Assembly (NCBI RefSeq): GCF_002135235.1
Contig: NZ_NEGB01000002.1
Coordinates: forward strand, 1-64,000
From: Acinetobacter silvestris
GTDB lineage: Bacteria > Pseudomonadota > Gammaproteobacteria > Pseudomonadales > Moraxellaceae
Direction of reading: 5' to 3'
Length of the DNA stretch: 64,000 nt
Within the stretch, counting starts at the first letter, position 1. Each line of letters begins with the position of its first letter. Below the pieces are notes generated by a model. The model saw only the letters and a program-made list of their open reading frames with translations. It ran no database searches and was not told the DNA's origin. Position numbers and translations under genes: made by a program. Below are positions 19,158 through 34,940 of the stretch, piece by piece.

Positions 19158-20501
19158 TTACACTGATTTAATTTTGATCAATTTCGCATATAGATCATAT
19201 TCGTCGGCATCCGTGATTTCCACTTCAAGTAAATCACCAGCCTTAATTACACTTTTATCGATATCTTCAACAAAAACATTACCATCAATTTCAGGTGCAT
19301 CTGCATAAGAGCGTGCTACTGCTACTGGGAACTCTTCTTCAAGATCATCCACCAATACCGTCATTGTTTGACCAATGCGTTTCTGTAATTTCGCAGCTGA
19401 AATCGCTTGTTGAACTTCCATAAAACGTTCATAACGCTGTTGCTTGATTTCTTCAGACACATGATCTGGTAAATCATTTGCTGTTGCACCCTCAACTGGT
19501 GAATAGGTAAAACATCCCACGCGATCAAGTTGTGCTTCTTGCAACCAATCCAACAACATCACGAAGTCTTCTTCCGTTTCACCGGGGAAACCAACAACAA
19601 AGGTCGAACGAATGACTAAGTCCGGACATTTTTCACGCCATAATTTTAAGCGTTCTAATGTATTTTCACTATGCGCTGGTCGCTTCATCAATTTTAAGAT
19701 GCGCGGACTGGCGTGCTGAAAAGGAATATCCAAATAAGGTAGTATTTTACCTTGCGCCATAAGGTCGATCACAGCATCCACATGTGGATATGGATAGACA
19801 TAATGTAAACGCACCCACACACCAAGCTGCCCCAAAGCTTCACACATGTCGTAAAACTTAGTTTTAACTGGCTGACCATTCCAAAAATCGAGTTTGTATT
19901 TGGTGTCTAAACCATACGCTGAAGTATCTTGTGAAATCACCAAGACCTCTTTCACACCTGCATTCTTCAATGCTTGTGCTTCGCTTAACACAGAACCAAC
20001 TGGACGTGAAACTAAATCACCACGCATACTTGGAATAATGCAGAATGTGCAACGGTGGTTACAACCTTCTGATATTTTTAAATAAGCATAATGTTTCGGT
20101 GTTAAACGAATACCTTGTTCAGGAACAAGATCAATAAAAGGATTATGCTTCGATGGAGCAGGTACATATTCATGTACAGCTTCCATTACATCTTGATACG
20201 CCGCCGCACCTGTTACTTTTAAAACACTTGGGTGCATTTGACGAATTTTTTCTTCATCTTTACCCAAACAACCTGTAACGATCACACGGCCATTCGCGCT
20301 AATGGCTTCGCCAATTGCGTCTAAAGACTCTTGTACTGCAGATTCAATAAAACCACAGGTGTTAACCACAACTAAATCAGCACCTTCGTAATCAGATGCT
20401 ACATCATAACCTTCAGTCTTCAACTGAGTTAAAATTCGTTCAGAATCTACCAATGCCTTAGGACAACCTAAAGATACGAAACCGACTTTGGGGGACTTCA
20501 T
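19158..20501 (-). CDS. rimO: Ribosomal protein S12 methylthiotransferase RimO
   Basis: RimO is a radical SAM enzyme that methylthiolates an aspartate in ribosomal protein S12. The 447-residue protein has the N-terminal cluster-binding domain ([12 protein letters not shown]), the radical SAM motif CNHRCTFC near residue 147, and a C-terminal TRAM domain ([21 protein letters not shown]). MiaB is the close paralogue, but the CPKALVDSE start fits RimO. It is transcribed away from ntrB. Confidence 0.95.
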   Translation of the reverse strand: MKSPKVGFVSLGCPKALVDSERILTQLKTEGYDVASDYEGADLVVVNTCGFIESAVQESLDAIGEAISANGRVIVTGCLGKDEEKIRQMHPSVLKVTGAAAYQDVMEAVHEYVPAPSKHNPFIDLVPEQGIRLTPKHYAYLKISEGCNHRCTFCIIPSMRGDLVSRPVGSVLSEAQALKNAGVKEVLVISQDTSAYGLDTKYKLDFWNGQPVKTKFYDMCEALGQLGVWVRLHYVYPYPHVDAVIDLMAQGKILPYLDIPFQHASPRILKLMKRPAHSENTLERLKLWREKCPDLVIRSTFVVGFPGETEEDFVMLLDWLQEAQLDRVGCFTYSPVEGATANDLPDHVSEEIKQQRYERFMEVQQAISAAKLQKRIGQTMTVLVDDLEEEFPVAVARSYADAPEIDGNVFVEDIDKSVIKAGDLLEVEITDADEYDLYAKLIKIKSV

Positions 20502-20626
20502 TATTGAATCTGCGCTCTACTATATTCCGCGTATTGTATGACTTTTCTGAATATAAAAATAGTTGAAATCTAGCGACTTTGCACAATGCACCAAAATACA
20601 ACCATTTTTTTTTATAATATTATTTT

Positions 20627-20643
20627 TGCACCATTTTGATACA
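20627..20643 (+). promoter_or_regulatory. Candidate NtrC binding site
   Basis: TGCACCA-TTT-TGATACA has the 17-base layout of the known NtrC dyad TGCACCA-N3-TGGTGCA, with the left half perfect and the right half matching five of seven. A further perfect left half-site TGCACCA lies at 20587-20593. It is centred about 115 bases upstream of the -24 element at 20750, the distance expected for an enhancer. Confidence 0.55.
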
Positions 20644-20747
20644 CTAATATTCCAAATTGCTTTACTATGATTTAAGTAATTCACCCATCAAGAACAAAAA
20701 GTGCACCTTAAAAGCAACAAATATTAATTTTGCATGAGTTTACAAAG

Positions 20748-20764
20748 TTGGCTTGCATTTTGCT
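20748..20764 (+). promoter_or_regulatory. Candidate sigma-54 (-24/-12) promoter of ntrBC
   Basis: The sequence TTGGCTTGCATTTTGCT has the invariant GG (20750-20751) and GC (20762-20763) with exactly ten bases between. It matches the consensus YTGGCACGRNNNTTGCW except at three positions. The start of transcription would fall near 20775, about 90 bases before ntrB. Confidence 0.6.
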
Positions 20765-20863
20765 TTATGTCGATAACGTTTAATTTAATTGACACCCCAT
20801 AATACGGGAAAGACACAAGATGCCAATGCCATTGCACTATTTTAATACAGGAATTTTTGGCTA

Positions 20864-21970
20864 ATGGATCAATACCCGACTATCGATTACCGACTTTTGG
20901 TAGATAATTTAACCACGGCTATTTTATTAGTTGATAGCAATTTAAATATTTTTTATCTCAATTCTTCTTGCGAGTCACTTTTTGATATTAGCTTACTGCG
21001 TGCCTCAGGTCAGCCTGTGATGAATATCTTGCATGCACCAAATGATCACTTTAATACCCATGAAGCACTGCTCAACACCCTAACAACATGCCAAGCCTAC
21101 ACACGTAGAGAAGCAACCATTAATGTCAACTTTAAAGATAAACATGTTGATTACAGTGTTTCTCAACTTAATACTGGGCGACCTTACCACCCTCTATTAA
21201 TGATTGAAATTAATCCAATTGATCGGATGTTGAAAATATCTAAAGAAGAAAATTTAATTCAGCAACATCAGGTCGCACGTCAACTCATTCGTGGCGTGGC
21301 ACATGAAATTAAAAACCCGCTCGGCGGAATTCGTGGTGCAACCCAACTATTGGCACGTAGTTTAAACGATCCTCAATACGCAGAATTCACCGATATTATT
21401 ATTAGTGAAGTAGATCGACTTAGAAACCTTGCCGATACACTTTTGGGTTCTAGACATTTACCTAGCTATGAAGCAGTCAATATTCATGAGCCGCTTGAAC
21501 GCGTACGCGCACTCATCGCCAATCAAACCAAAAAGAGAATTAAGATCACTCGTGACTATGACTTATCTCTACCTGAAGTCAAGGCCGATCGAGATCAACT
21601 CATTCAAATCATGCTTAATATTAGCGTTAATGCCATTCAAGCCATGACTGAAAATCGAGATTTTTTTGTTGACCACCAACCCGAGCTCATCTTACGCACC
21701 CGCATTCAACGCCTAGTCACCATCAATGGCATCCTGAATAAATCAGCCATTCGAATTGATATAGAAGACAATGGGCCAGGCGTACCTGAGGAAATCTTAG
21801 AATCCGTATTCTACCCTTTAGTCACTGGACGTGCCAAAGGTACGGGGCTTGGGCTCAGCATTGCACAAAATATCATGCACCAACATAACGGAATGATTGA
21901 ATGCCAATCCATTCCAGAAAAAACTGTATTTAGCTTATATTTACCTTGGGAGTCTAGCCATGTCGCATAA
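20864..21970 (+). CDS. glnL: Nitrogen regulation sensor kinase NtrB
   Basis: NtrB phosphorylates or dephosphorylates NtrC in response to nitrogen status, via PII. The 368-residue cytoplasmic protein has an N-terminal PAS domain (about 10-120) and the phosphorylation site in VAHEIKNPLGG (His 147). The N-box is NISVNAIQAM, followed by DNGPGVPEE and GTGLGLSIAQ (G boxes). No membrane segments are present, as expected. It overlaps ntrC by 11 bases. glnA is not nearby, unlike in enterobacteria. Confidence 0.95.
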   Translation: MDQYPTIDYRLLVDNLTTAILLVDSNLNIFYLNSSCESLFDISLLRASGQPVMNILHAPNDHFNTHEALLNTLTTCQAYTRREATINVNFKDKHVDYSVSQLNTGRPYHPLLMIEINPIDRMLKISKEENLIQQHQVARQLIRGVAHEIKNPLGGIRGATQLLARSLNDPQYAEFTDIIISEVDRLRNLADTLLGSRHLPSYEAVNIHEPLERVRALIANQTKKRIKITRDYDLSLPEVKADRDQLIQIMLNISVNAIQAMTENRDFFVDHQPELILRTRIQRLVTINGILNKSAIRIDIEDNGPGVPEEILESVFYPLVTGRAKGTGLGLSIAQNIMHQHNGMIECQSIPEKTVFSLYLPWESSHVA

Positions 21971-23444
21971 TAAAATCTGGGTGATTGATGATGATCGTGC
22001 TATGCGCTGGGTCTTAGAAAAGACGTTCAAAGAAGAAGGTTTTGAGGTGACCAGCTTTGAAGAAGCACAATCTGCTCTTGATCAACTTCATATTGATACA
22101 CCCGATGTTATTCTTACCGATATCCGCATGCCCGGTATTGATGGTCTAACTTTTCTTAGTAAGGTTAAGGGCAGCCACCCTGATTTACCTGTCATTATTA
22201 TGACAGCACATTCAGACTTAGAGTCTGCCGTATCTAGTTATCAAACTGGCGCTTTTGAATACCTTCCAAAACCTTTCGATATTGATGAAGCACTCGCTTT
22301 AGTCAATCGTGCAATTCTCCATCTCAATAAATTACAGCAGCAAGAATCTGCAAAAGTCTTACCGATTCAATCAACCGAAATCATTGGTGAATCTCCAGCG
22401 ATGCAGGAAGTTTTCCGCGCTATTGGTCGCTTATCTCAATCTCACATTACCGTATTAATTAATGGTGAATCTGGGACAGGAAAAGAACTGGTCGCTCATG
22501 CCTTACATCGTCACTCACCTCGTGGCAGCAAGCCTTTCATTGCACTTAATATGGCTGCAATCCCCAAAGACCTCATTGAAACTGAACTCTTTGGTCATGA
22601 GAAAGGTGCATTTACAGGCGCCAACACTCAACGTCAAGGTCGCTTTGAACAAGCCAATGGCGGCACACTGTTTTTAGATGAAATTGGGGATATGCCATTT
22701 GAAACACAAACACGTTTATTACGTGTATTGGCAGATGGTGAGTTTTATCGTGTCGGCGGCCATATTCCTGTACGTGTAGATGTCCGTATCGTTGCAGCAA
22801 CCCACCAAGACCTAGAAAAATTAGTTCATGATGGTCGCTTCCGTGAAGACTTGTATCACCGCCTCAATGTTATTCGCATTCATATCCCTAAACTAGCTCA
22901 TCGTAGCGAAGACATCCCTATGCTTGCCCAGCATTTTTTAGCACGCGCAGGCAAAGAGCTGGCCGTCAGTCCAAAAATATTACGCCCAGAAACTCAGGAA
23001 TATATTCAACAACTACCTTGGCCAGGCAACGTTCGTCAACTCGAAAACACCTGTCGCTGGTTAACGGTAATGATTACAGGACGTGAAGTTTATCCTGAAG
23101 ACCTACCATCAGAACTCAAACAAATTCCACTGCAAAAAAATGGTGAAAACAACCTAAATCCTGCTGCTCTTGATCGCATTACATTACACCATTGGGATGA
23201 GTTATTAGGGCAATGGGCTGTACAAAAACTTAAAAATGGTGAGATGAAAATTCTCGACATTGCGACACCGATGTTTGAACGCACTTTAATTATTGCCGCC
23301 CTACAACAAACTCGAGGGCGCAAACGCCATGCTGCCGAGCTATTAGGCTGGGGACGCAATACACTAACTCGCAAGCTCAAAGAACTTGGTATGGATACAA
23401 CCGAGGAAGAAGAAGAGGATATTACAATCTCTGTAACAGAGTAA
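21960..23444 (+). CDS. glnG: Nitrogen regulation response regulator NtrC
   Basis: NtrC is the sigma-54 activator of nitrogen genes. ATG 21960 is chosen because it gives the receiver start [12 protein letters not shown] and has GGGAG just upstream; the frame opens further left at 21897 inside ntrB. Domains: receiver with phospho-acceptor Asp 54 (ILTDIRMPG), AAA+ core with Walker A GESGTGKE and the sigma-54 contact loop GAFTGA, and a C-terminal Fis-type helix-turn-helix ([20 protein letters not shown]). The length of 494 is slightly above the E. coli protein (469). Overlap with ntrB suggests coupled translation. Confidence 0.96.
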   Translation: MSHNKIWVIDDDRAMRWVLEKTFKEEGFEVTSFEEAQSALDQLHIDTPDVILTDIRMPGIDGLTFLSKVKGSHPDLPVIIMTAHSDLESAVSSYQTGAFEYLPKPFDIDEALALVNRAILHLNKLQQQESAKVLPIQSTEIIGESPAMQEVFRAIGRLSQSHITVLINGESGTGKELVAHALHRHSPRGSKPFIALNMAAIPKDLIETELFGHEKGAFTGANTQRQGRFEQANGGTLFLDEIGDMPFETQTRLLRVLADGEFYRVGGHIPVRVDVRIVAATHQDLEKLVHDGRFREDLYHRLNVIRIHIPKLAHRSEDIPMLAQHFLARAGKELAVSPKILRPETQEYIQQLPWPGNVRQLENTCRWLTVMITGREVYPEDLPSELKQIPLQKNGENNLNPAALDRITLHHWDELLGQWAVQKLKNGEMKILDIATPMFERTLIIAALQQTRGRKRHAAELLGWGRNTLTRKLKELGMDTTEEEEEDITISVTE

Positions 23445-23461
23445 ACATATCCTCAGCTATT

Positions 23462-23498
23462 AAAAAACCTCTTTATTAAATTAATAAAGAGGTTTTTT
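23462..23498. terminator. Bidirectional terminator between ntrC and rodA
   Basis: A 17-base-pair perfect stem, AAAAAACCTCTTTATTA and its complement, with a three-base loop and T-runs on both strands. It can end ntrC and rodA transcripts. Confidence 0.93.
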
Positions 23499-23520
23499 AA
23501 TAGCCTTACAACCCATTACA

Positions 23521-24660
23521 TTAACGATGAGTATAAATAGACATGACTATCCCAAAAGCAGCCAATTGAGCAATGACCGCCGTCCCCCCATAACTCATCA
23601 AAGGTAACGGATCACCCGTTACTGGAAGTATGCCACTGACCATACCAGAATTCACAAAGACATAGAAAAATAGAGATAGTCCGATAGTACCTGCCAATAA
23701 ACGCCCATAATTATGAAAACAATTTAAACTAATCATTAAGCATCGAAAGATAGTGGCCGCATACAAACAAAATAAGAAAAACACACCAACAAACCCAAAC
23801 TCTTCAGCATACGTCGACATAATAAAATCAGTATGATGTTCAGGTAGATAACCAAGCTGAGATTGCGTTCCCCCTAAGAAACCCTTTCCTGTCATACCAC
23901 CCGACCCAATGGCAATCTTAGACTGGATAATATTCCAACCCGCCCCCAAAGCGTCCGACTCCGGATCAAACAAAGTCAGAATTCGCTTCTTTTGATAAGC
24001 CTGCAAAACAAATGACCAAATTAGTGGAAAAGCCACAGCCAAAGCCGCGATCGCCCCAATAATTAACTTCCATGACATTCCACTCAAAAATAGTGCAAAC
24101 ACCCCACCAATCACAATACCAATGGCCAAATCTGGCTGAAGCAATGCCAAAACAAAAGGCACAAACATGATCAGCAAAGCCATAAGAATATGAATCAATT
24201 TCGGTGGTAATGAATGCCGCGAAAAATACCAAGCCATCATCAGTGGCATTGAAAATTTCATAAATTCACTGGGCTGCATACTTCCAATACCTGGTATTGT
24301 CAGCCAACGTTTTGCACCCAGTCGGGTATCCCCGACAAATAAAACCAATATCAGCAACAGAACTGCCAAAATATAAAAATAAGGGCTAATTGCCTGATAC
24401 ACCTTAGGCGGAATCTGCGCACAAATAAATAACAGTATAAAACCAACAGCAAAGCTAATCGCTTGTCGTAATACCATGGTGACATCTTGCGATGAAGCAC
24501 TATAGACGATCATTAACCCTAAAATCGAATTTAGAATGAGAAAACATAACAGCCAAGGATCTAAATGTAATCGATCCCACCGCGAAGATTTTTCTTTAAA
24601 ACTACGACCATCACGTAAAGAGCGGCGTAAAAAGCGGTACTGTTGCGCGGGTATCATCAA
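23521..24660 (-). CDS. rodA: Rod shape-determining peptidoglycan polymerase RodA
   Basis: RodA is the SEDS-family glycosyltransferase that polymerises glycan strands during cell elongation with PBP2. The 379-residue protein has about ten membrane segments. Family landmarks visible are GAKRWLTIPGIGSMQPSEFMK, the AIGSGGMTGKGFLGGTQ loop, LPEHHTDFIMS, and the C-terminal LPLMSYGGTAVI. FtsW is the paralogue, but RLGAKRW and the absence of division genes next to it favour RodA. pbpA (mrdA) is not adjacent here. Confidence 0.93.
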   Translation of the reverse strand: MMIPAQQYRFLRRSLRDGRSFKEKSSRWDRLHLDPWLLCFLILNSILGLMIVYSASSQDVTMVLRQAISFAVGFILLFICAQIPPKVYQAISPYFYILAVLLLILVLFVGDTRLGAKRWLTIPGIGSMQPSEFMKFSMPLMMAWYFSRHSLPPKLIHILMALLIMFVPFVLALLQPDLAIGIVIGGVFALFLSGMSWKLIIGAIAALAVAFPLIWSFVLQAYQKKRILTLFDPESDALGAGWNIIQSKIAIGSGGMTGKGFLGGTQSQLGYLPEHHTDFIMSTYAEEFGFVGVFFLFCLYAATIFRCLMISLNCFHNYGRLLAGTIGLSLFFYVFVNSGMVSGILPVTGDPLPLMSYGGTAVIAQLAAFGIVMSIYTHR

Positions 24661-24764
24661 TAAAATCTTTAAGCGTTCAAATTAGAAGTGGAATTATAAA
24701 TTAAGAATGCTAAATGAGAAGATCTATCAAATGAAAAATTCAAACTTTTATCATTTATTTTAAT

Positions 24765-25484
24765 TTAGCCTTGTGAACGGATAATTAACTTAGCCAATTC
24801 CAAATCATCCGAGTAGGTAATTTTAATATTATCAGAACGCCCTTGTACAACCTTAACAGTTTCCCCCACATACTCCAGTGCACTTGCCTCATCTGTAATA
24901 ACAACATCATGCGCCAAAGCCTGCTCAATAGCAGTCCGAAGTGTTACCAAGGTTGAGATTTGCGGTGTTTGCGCTTGCCACAATTGTTCACGACTCACAG
25001 TTCGCTCAATAATAAAGTCTTTTTTCGCAAACTTTAAAGTATCCCGAACAGGGATAGCCAATATCGCACTACAGTTTTCTAAAATAGCCGCCTGAACCAA
25101 AATTTCCAAACTTTGCGCCGTTACACATGGACGTGCAGCATCATGCACAAAAACATAATCATCAGCACTGGCAATATTCGACAAATACTTCAAAGCATTG
25201 AGAACAGAATCAACCCTCTCCTCACCCCCAAAGCAAAAATGTGCTTTATCCTTATTTTTAAAATTCAGGGTTTCCGCAACATCATCTTGTTTACCAATCG
25301 CCAATACATAACCCGCCAATGGCAAAACATTTAAGCGCTGAATGGTATGCTCAAGCACCGTTTTATCTTGAATTATTTGATATTGTTTTAATTCAGTTTT
25401 AGAAAAACGACTACCTGAACCAGCTGCAGGAATAATTGCCCATAGCTTACGGGTGTTCAGGTGCAGGGGCTGTGTTAAGCTCAT
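24765..25484 (-). CDS. ispD: 2-C-methyl-D-erythritol 4-phosphate cytidylyltransferase
   Basis: IspD makes CDP-methylerythritol in the MEP isoprenoid pathway. The 239-residue protein has the nucleotide-binding AIIPAAGSGSRF near residue 15, then VFVHDAARPCV and DTLKFA. The start lies inside the end of ftsB, with a 38-base overlap, so the two are translationally tied. ftsB-ispD adjacency is common in gammaproteobacteria. ispF does not follow here. Confidence 0.95.
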   Translation of the reverse strand: MSLTQPLHLNTRKLWAIIPAAGSGSRFSKTELKQYQIIQDKTVLEHTIQRLNVLPLAGYVLAIGKQDDVAETLNFKNKDKAHFCFGGEERVDSVLNALKYLSNIASADDYVFVHDAARPCVTAQSLEILVQAAILENCSAILAIPVRDTLKFAKKDFIIERTVSREQLWQAQTPQISTLVTLRTAIEQALAHDVVITDEASALEYVGETVKVVQGRSDNIKITYSDDLELAKLIIRSQG

Positions 25485-25839
25485 TGGTTCTTAAATCTAC
25501 ATTTGCATTAGGATCAACATAAATTTGTTTGTAATGGGTACTAATGGTACTCATTTGCACAAATGTTTCATGGGGCTTGATCAGACCGAGGTCTAAGCGC
25601 GCATGCTCTTCAATGGCTTCTGCTCCATTTTTCAGATCATACACTTCAGCAGCCAATATTCGATTACGTTCTTTTAATTCATTATTCACTTCAGTTTGTT
25701 GCTGAATTTGTTGAATTAAAGCTTGGTGAGGGACGTAGCCGCCCTCACCATACCAAAAGCGATATTGAAGTACCACGACAATAAGTATGGTCAGCACCAA
25801 TATCACTTTACTTGAAGTTGTTTTAAATACTTCTAACAT
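25447..25839 (-). CDS. ftsB: Cell division protein FtsB
   Basis: FtsB is a bitopic inner-membrane protein that joins FtsL and FtsQ in the divisome. The 130-residue sequence has a single membrane segment at residues about 10-25 and a leucine-zipper-like coiled coil (LIQQIQQQTEVNNELKERNR). Next comes the conserved YDLKNGAEAIEEHARLDLGLIKPHETFVQ segment. A 25-residue tail, rich in Asn and Pro, is extra relative to E. coli FtsB (103 residues). It lies 18 bases downstream of eno. Confidence 0.93.
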   Translation of the reverse strand: MLEVFKTTSSKVILVLTILIVVVLQYRFWYGEGGYVPHQALIQQIQQQTEVNNELKERNRILAAEVYDLKNGAEAIEEHARLDLGLIKPHETFVQMSTISTHYKQIYVDPNANVDLRTNELNTAPAPEHP

Positions 25840-25857
25840 TTATTGATCATTCAACGA

Positions 25858-27183
<1,326 letters not shown>

Positions 27184-27191
27184 TTAGAGCA

Positions 27192-28049
<858 letters not shown>

Positions 28050-28078
28050 TTAAACTTCCTAGTTTATTTGCTCAAACC

Positions 28079-29782
<1,704 letters not shown>

Positions 29783-29901
29783 CTAGAAAGCAAAGTCAAT
29801 CCGCATCAATTCATAGAACAATAAACAATTGGCTATTCTATCAGCATTTCCAATAGAAATTTAGCTTATGTTGAGATGATTTTTATCTATGAATTTACTG
29901 T

Positions 29902-29907
29902 TATACT
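29902..29907 (+). promoter_or_regulatory. Extended -10 promoter element before the lipoprotein gene
   Basis: TGTTATACT contains the extended -10 pattern TGn followed by TATACT. No good -35 is present, which fits an extended -10 promoter. The start codon lies 38 bases downstream. Confidence 0.5.
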
Positions 29908-29944
29908 AAAGCTACCTCTTTGTTATGTTTTATTTTGAGCAATT

Positions 29945-30400
29945 ATGAACAAGAAACTTTTAATTTGTGGCGCAATTGCTACAGCTTTATTGGTGACCGC
30001 ATGTGTAAAAAAAGAAGCGCCGAAGGAAGAACAACAGGAACAAGCTGCTTCAACAGCGCAGCCACAACCTGCTCAATTTGAAAGCTTAGAAAGCACTGCA
30101 ACTTCAAGTATTCCAGCGACTGTATCTGAATCATCTCATGTTGAAGTTGAACATCAAGAAAGTAACAATACATCAGCAACGATTCGTCGCGAAGCGCAAA
30201 CTACTGATGTTTCGGCACAAATCGAACCAAGTCACGTAGAAGAGCAAAAACCTGCTGAGACTAAACCTGCTAAAGCAGAATCAGTAAAAACTGAAACTCA
30301 ACAAGCCGCTACGCCTAAACCAAAACCAACTACTGCACAATCTGAAGATGATGCCGTTGCTGCTGCCATTGCTGCTGCAACACCTGCCTTGAAAAACTAA
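29945..30400 (+). CDS. Hypothetical low-complexity lipoprotein
   Basis: This 151-residue protein starts with a lipoprotein signal peptide, with lipobox LVTAC and the modified cysteine at residue 20. The rest is almost entirely Glu, Gln, Ala, Thr, Ser and Pro, without predicted fold, and probably disordered. The residues after the cysteine (VKKEAPK) hold no Asp at +2, consistent with transport to the outer membrane. I recognise no family and no function can be inferred. It is monocistronic with its own promoter and terminator. Confidence 0.75.
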   Translation: MNKKLLICGAIATALLVTACVKKEAPKEEQQEQAASTAQPQPAQFESLESTATSSIPATVSESSHVEVEHQESNNTSATIRREAQTTDVSAQIEPSHVEEQKPAETKPAKAESVKTETQQAATPKPKPTTAQSEDDAVAAAIAAATPALKN

Positions 30401-30418
30401 TTTTTAGATTTTCAATAT

Positions 30419-30444
30419 AAAAACCAGTCAAATGACTGGTTTTT
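30419..30444. terminator. Bidirectional terminator
   Basis: Stem AAAAACCAGTC / GACTGGTTTTT with a four-base AAAT loop, with T-runs on both strands. It serves the lipoprotein gene (plus) and the hydrolase gene ending at 30452 (minus). Confidence 0.88.
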
Positions 30445-30451
30445 ATATATC

Positions 30452-31531
30452 TTAATATTGCTTTAGAAAATCTGCTATTAATCGTGAAGCCCACGATTTG
30501 CTCTGCATCCCCTCATAGAATCCACAATGACTACCTCGCTTGGTCGTCACAACCACAATATTTTGCATCTGTTGAATTAAAGGCTTATAGGGTTCTAAAT
30601 TTTTGATTGAACATACCGGATCATCTTCAGCATTTAAAATCATCAGTGGAATTGTTATATTTTCAAAGACATAAACTGGATTCGTTTTTTGATTATAACT
30701 GGCATAATCCTGAAATCCTGCCATTTCAAAATATTCACACTGAAACTGTTGCAATGTTTTAGTCGTCAAAACATTCTTGACTGAACCAACACCCTGCCAT
30801 GTGCTCTCATAAGGCTGAATAAATGCTTTAAACAGTTTTTGAGTCATGATCTTGGTATAAAAAGGATGTACATTATTAAAACCAATCTCTGTATTATATC
30901 CTGGGCTCATCGCAAATGAGGCTTTAAAAGGAGCCTGCTCACCCTCTTCACCTAAATATCTCACCAAAAGTCCAGTTCCCGCCGATGACCCCACTGCATA
31001 TAAAGTAGAGTCAGGAAATTGATTTTGAATGTAAGTAATCTGCTCTCTTAAATCATCTGTAGAACCAAACAAAGATATTTTCGGCACAGGCATAGGCAAA
31101 CCAGCATGACCACGGCGTAAACATAGTGCAATACGCCAACCTGTATGTTCATGTAAGTCTTTAACCAACTCACGCATACTTTCAGGTGTTCCCGTAATTG
31201 TATGCATAATCAGTATTGTCGGCGTATCTTTAGGTAAATTATAGCCATACCATGCGATTGCCGTAATACCACCATCCTGCATGTTTAATTGTTCAATCTG
31301 GTCATAGGCCAATTGAATCGTTTTTTTCTTAATCACATCAAAATAAAGCAAATGAATATGACTATTACTTAACCATGGTGTCGGCCGATATTTTTGTTTA
31401 AGCTGTGGTAGCTTATCAATCACATCTTTCAGCTGTCCTTGCTGATCAAAATAAAGTTTCGGGTTTTCTGCACCTGTTACGCGATCTAGAGCAGATTGCA
31501 CCAATTGATGTACTTTATGAATAATGGACAT
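30452..31531 (-). CDS. YheT-like alpha/beta hydrolase
   Basis: The 359-residue protein is an alpha/beta hydrolase similar in layout to the YheT/ABHD1-3 group. The N-terminal lead-in with YRPTPWLSNSHIH, the strand-oxyanion region PTILIMHTITG, and RRGHAG match that group. The catalytic triad is visible: Ser in VGSSAGTG, Asp in NAEDDPVC, and His in KRGSHCGFYEG. No signal peptide is seen. Its substrate is unknown; YheT-like enzymes are often annotated as esterases or lipases. It shares no operon with neighbours. Confidence 0.8.
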   Translation of the reverse strand: MSIIHKVHQLVQSALDRVTGAENPKLYFDQQGQLKDVIDKLPQLKQKYRPTPWLSNSHIHLLYFDVIKKKTIQLAYDQIEQLNMQDGGITAIAWYGYNLPKDTPTILIMHTITGTPESMRELVKDLHEHTGWRIALCLRRGHAGLPMPVPKISLFGSTDDLREQITYIQNQFPDSTLYAVGSSAGTGLLVRYLGEEGEQAPFKASFAMSPGYNTEIGFNNVHPFYTKIMTQKLFKAFIQPYESTWQGVGSVKNVLTTKTLQQFQCEYFEMAGFQDYASYNQKTNPVYVFENITIPLMILNAEDDPVCSIKNLEPYKPLIQQMQNIVVVTTKRGSHCGFYEGMQSKSWASRLIADFLKQY

Positions 31532-31714
31532 TTTACACGCTCAAAACTTATACTCATGGACATAAGATTTTTTGATTATTTATAAACTTTTGAATCTTTG
31601 AAATATATTTCAAAGATTCAAATTTACTCACACCAGTCAAACTTCAAAAGCAAAAAAATTTACCTTTGACTCTACACTTATTTTAAGCATATTTAAAAAA
31701 CTATAGGCTTAAAA

Positions 31715-32122
31715 TCATTTCGGCATAAATGCAGCCATTCGTTGCCCCATTTGCTCTCCTAGTGCCTGTAAACCACTCAGTGAACGAATCATCACTTCAA
31801 ACTCAACAATTTTACCTTGTTCGTTAAAGCGAATCATGTCAATGCCCTTTAATTGCTTATCACCCACATTGGCTGAAAATTCAAGTACTGCACTTTGCTG
31901 ATCTTCTGTATAAAATTCACGGTGATAAGTAAAATTTTCAAAGACTTGAATGACGTTGCTCAGAATAAAAAATACGACTTGTTTTCCAGTATAAGGTTTA
32001 AATGCAACTGGAGAACGAAACACGACTTCATCTGCCAAAAGTTCATTCAAAATACTCATGTCTTGAGTTTTTAACATTTCATGCCAATGCTGAATCGCAA
32101 CTTTCGTTTGTGGATAGCTCAT
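31715..32122 (-). CDS. NTF2-like (SnoaL-like) small protein
   Basis: A 135-residue protein with the features of the SnoaL/NTF2-like alpha-beta barrel: HWHEMLKTQDMSILNELLADEVVFRSP at the start and IDMIRFNEQGKIVEFEVMIR near the end. These proteins include isomerases and binding proteins, and function cannot be assigned from sequence. It lies 80 bases downstream of fadH on the same strand and may be part of that transcript. Confidence 0.7.
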   Translation of the reverse strand: MSYPQTKVAIQHWHEMLKTQDMSILNELLADEVVFRSPVAFKPYTGKQVVFFILSNVIQVFENFTYHREFYTEDQQSAVLEFSANVGDKQLKGIDMIRFNEQGKIVEFEVMIRSLSGLQALGEQMGQRMAAFMPK

Positions 32123-32202
32123 GATATTTCCTTATTTTAATTTTTCATACTTATAAGAGTAAGTAGCTAAATTGAGTATCTAGCTACTCATGTTCTTCAA
32201 AT

Positions 32203-34296
<2,094 letters not shown>

Positions 34297-34321
34297 TTAC
34301 TTTATAAGCGAGATTTGATTT

Positions 34322-34341
34322 TTATGCAACATGTTGCATAA
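34322..34341. promoter_or_regulatory. Candidate PadR operator 2
   Basis: TATGCAACATGTTGCATA (34323-34340) is a perfect 18-base palindrome, with T and A also matching outside. Its centre is 53 bases from that of operator 1, about five helical turns. It lies just before the padR gene. Confidence 0.7.
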
Positions 34342-34379
34342 TGACTTTACATCCACTTTTTACTCAGAAAGATTATTCA

Positions 34380-34925
34380 ATGTCCTTAGCCCATGTATTA
34401 CTGACCAGTCTAATTGAAAAGCCAAGCACGGGTTTTGAATTAGCGCGTCGCTTTGATCGCTCTATGGGCTTCTTTTGGAATGCGACACATCAACAAATTT
34501 ATCGCGAACTAAATGGCATGCTCAAACAAGGATGGATTTCAACCTTAGAAAATAAAAATGATACCAGCCGAAAGAAAACTTATTGCGTTGAACAACTTGG
34601 AAGAACTGAACTTGCCGACTGGATGTTAAAACAAAGTCCTCCAGCACAACTTCGTGAAGAACTGATGGTTCGCTTACGTGCCGAAGCGCAATTTGGTGGA
34701 AATACGGTTTTACCTGAACTGGAGCGCCATTTAGAACTACATCAACAAAAACTAGAAGTCTATCAACAAATTTTTGCAAAAGATTTTGAACATGCCGATA
34801 AAAATGATAGAACGCTATATATCCATAAAATGATTTTACAATTAGGTATCGATATGGAAATAGGGTGGATTGCATGGTTTAAAACCGTAATTCCACAACT
34901 CAAATTATTTGCACAACAAGCATAA
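34380..34925 (+). CDS. PadR-family transcriptional regulator
   Basis: PadR proteins are winged-helix repressors with a C-terminal dimerisation helix. ATG 34380 gives the family start MSLAHVLLTSLIEKPSTGFELARRFD; the frame begins at 34341, immediately against the operator palindrome, which is less likely. The wing region RELNGMLKQGWIS and a C-terminal coiled helix (about 95-180) are clear, giving 181 residues. It is divergent from fadH and 15 bases upstream of a hydrolase gene. It may therefore control both and itself, which is inferred from layout and the palindromes. Confidence 0.85.
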   Translation: MSLAHVLLTSLIEKPSTGFELARRFDRSMGFFWNATHQQIYRELNGMLKQGWISTLENKNDTSRKKTYCVEQLGRTELADWMLKQSPPAQLREELMVRLRAEAQFGGNTVLPELERHLELHQQKLEVYQQIFAKDFEHADKNDRTLYIHKMILQLGIDMEIGWIAWFKTVIPQLKLFAQQA

Positions 34926-34940
34926 AAATAGGAAAAAATC

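Larger units (their letters stand above)
20502..20863. other. rimO-ntrB intergenic control region
   Basis: This 362-base region separates divergent rimO and ntrB and contains no gene. It holds the sigma-54-type promoter and the NtrC-like sites listed separately, and TGCACC half-sites at 20587, 20627 and 20702. The rimO promoter must also lie here, near the left end, but I could not single it out. Confidence 0.5.
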
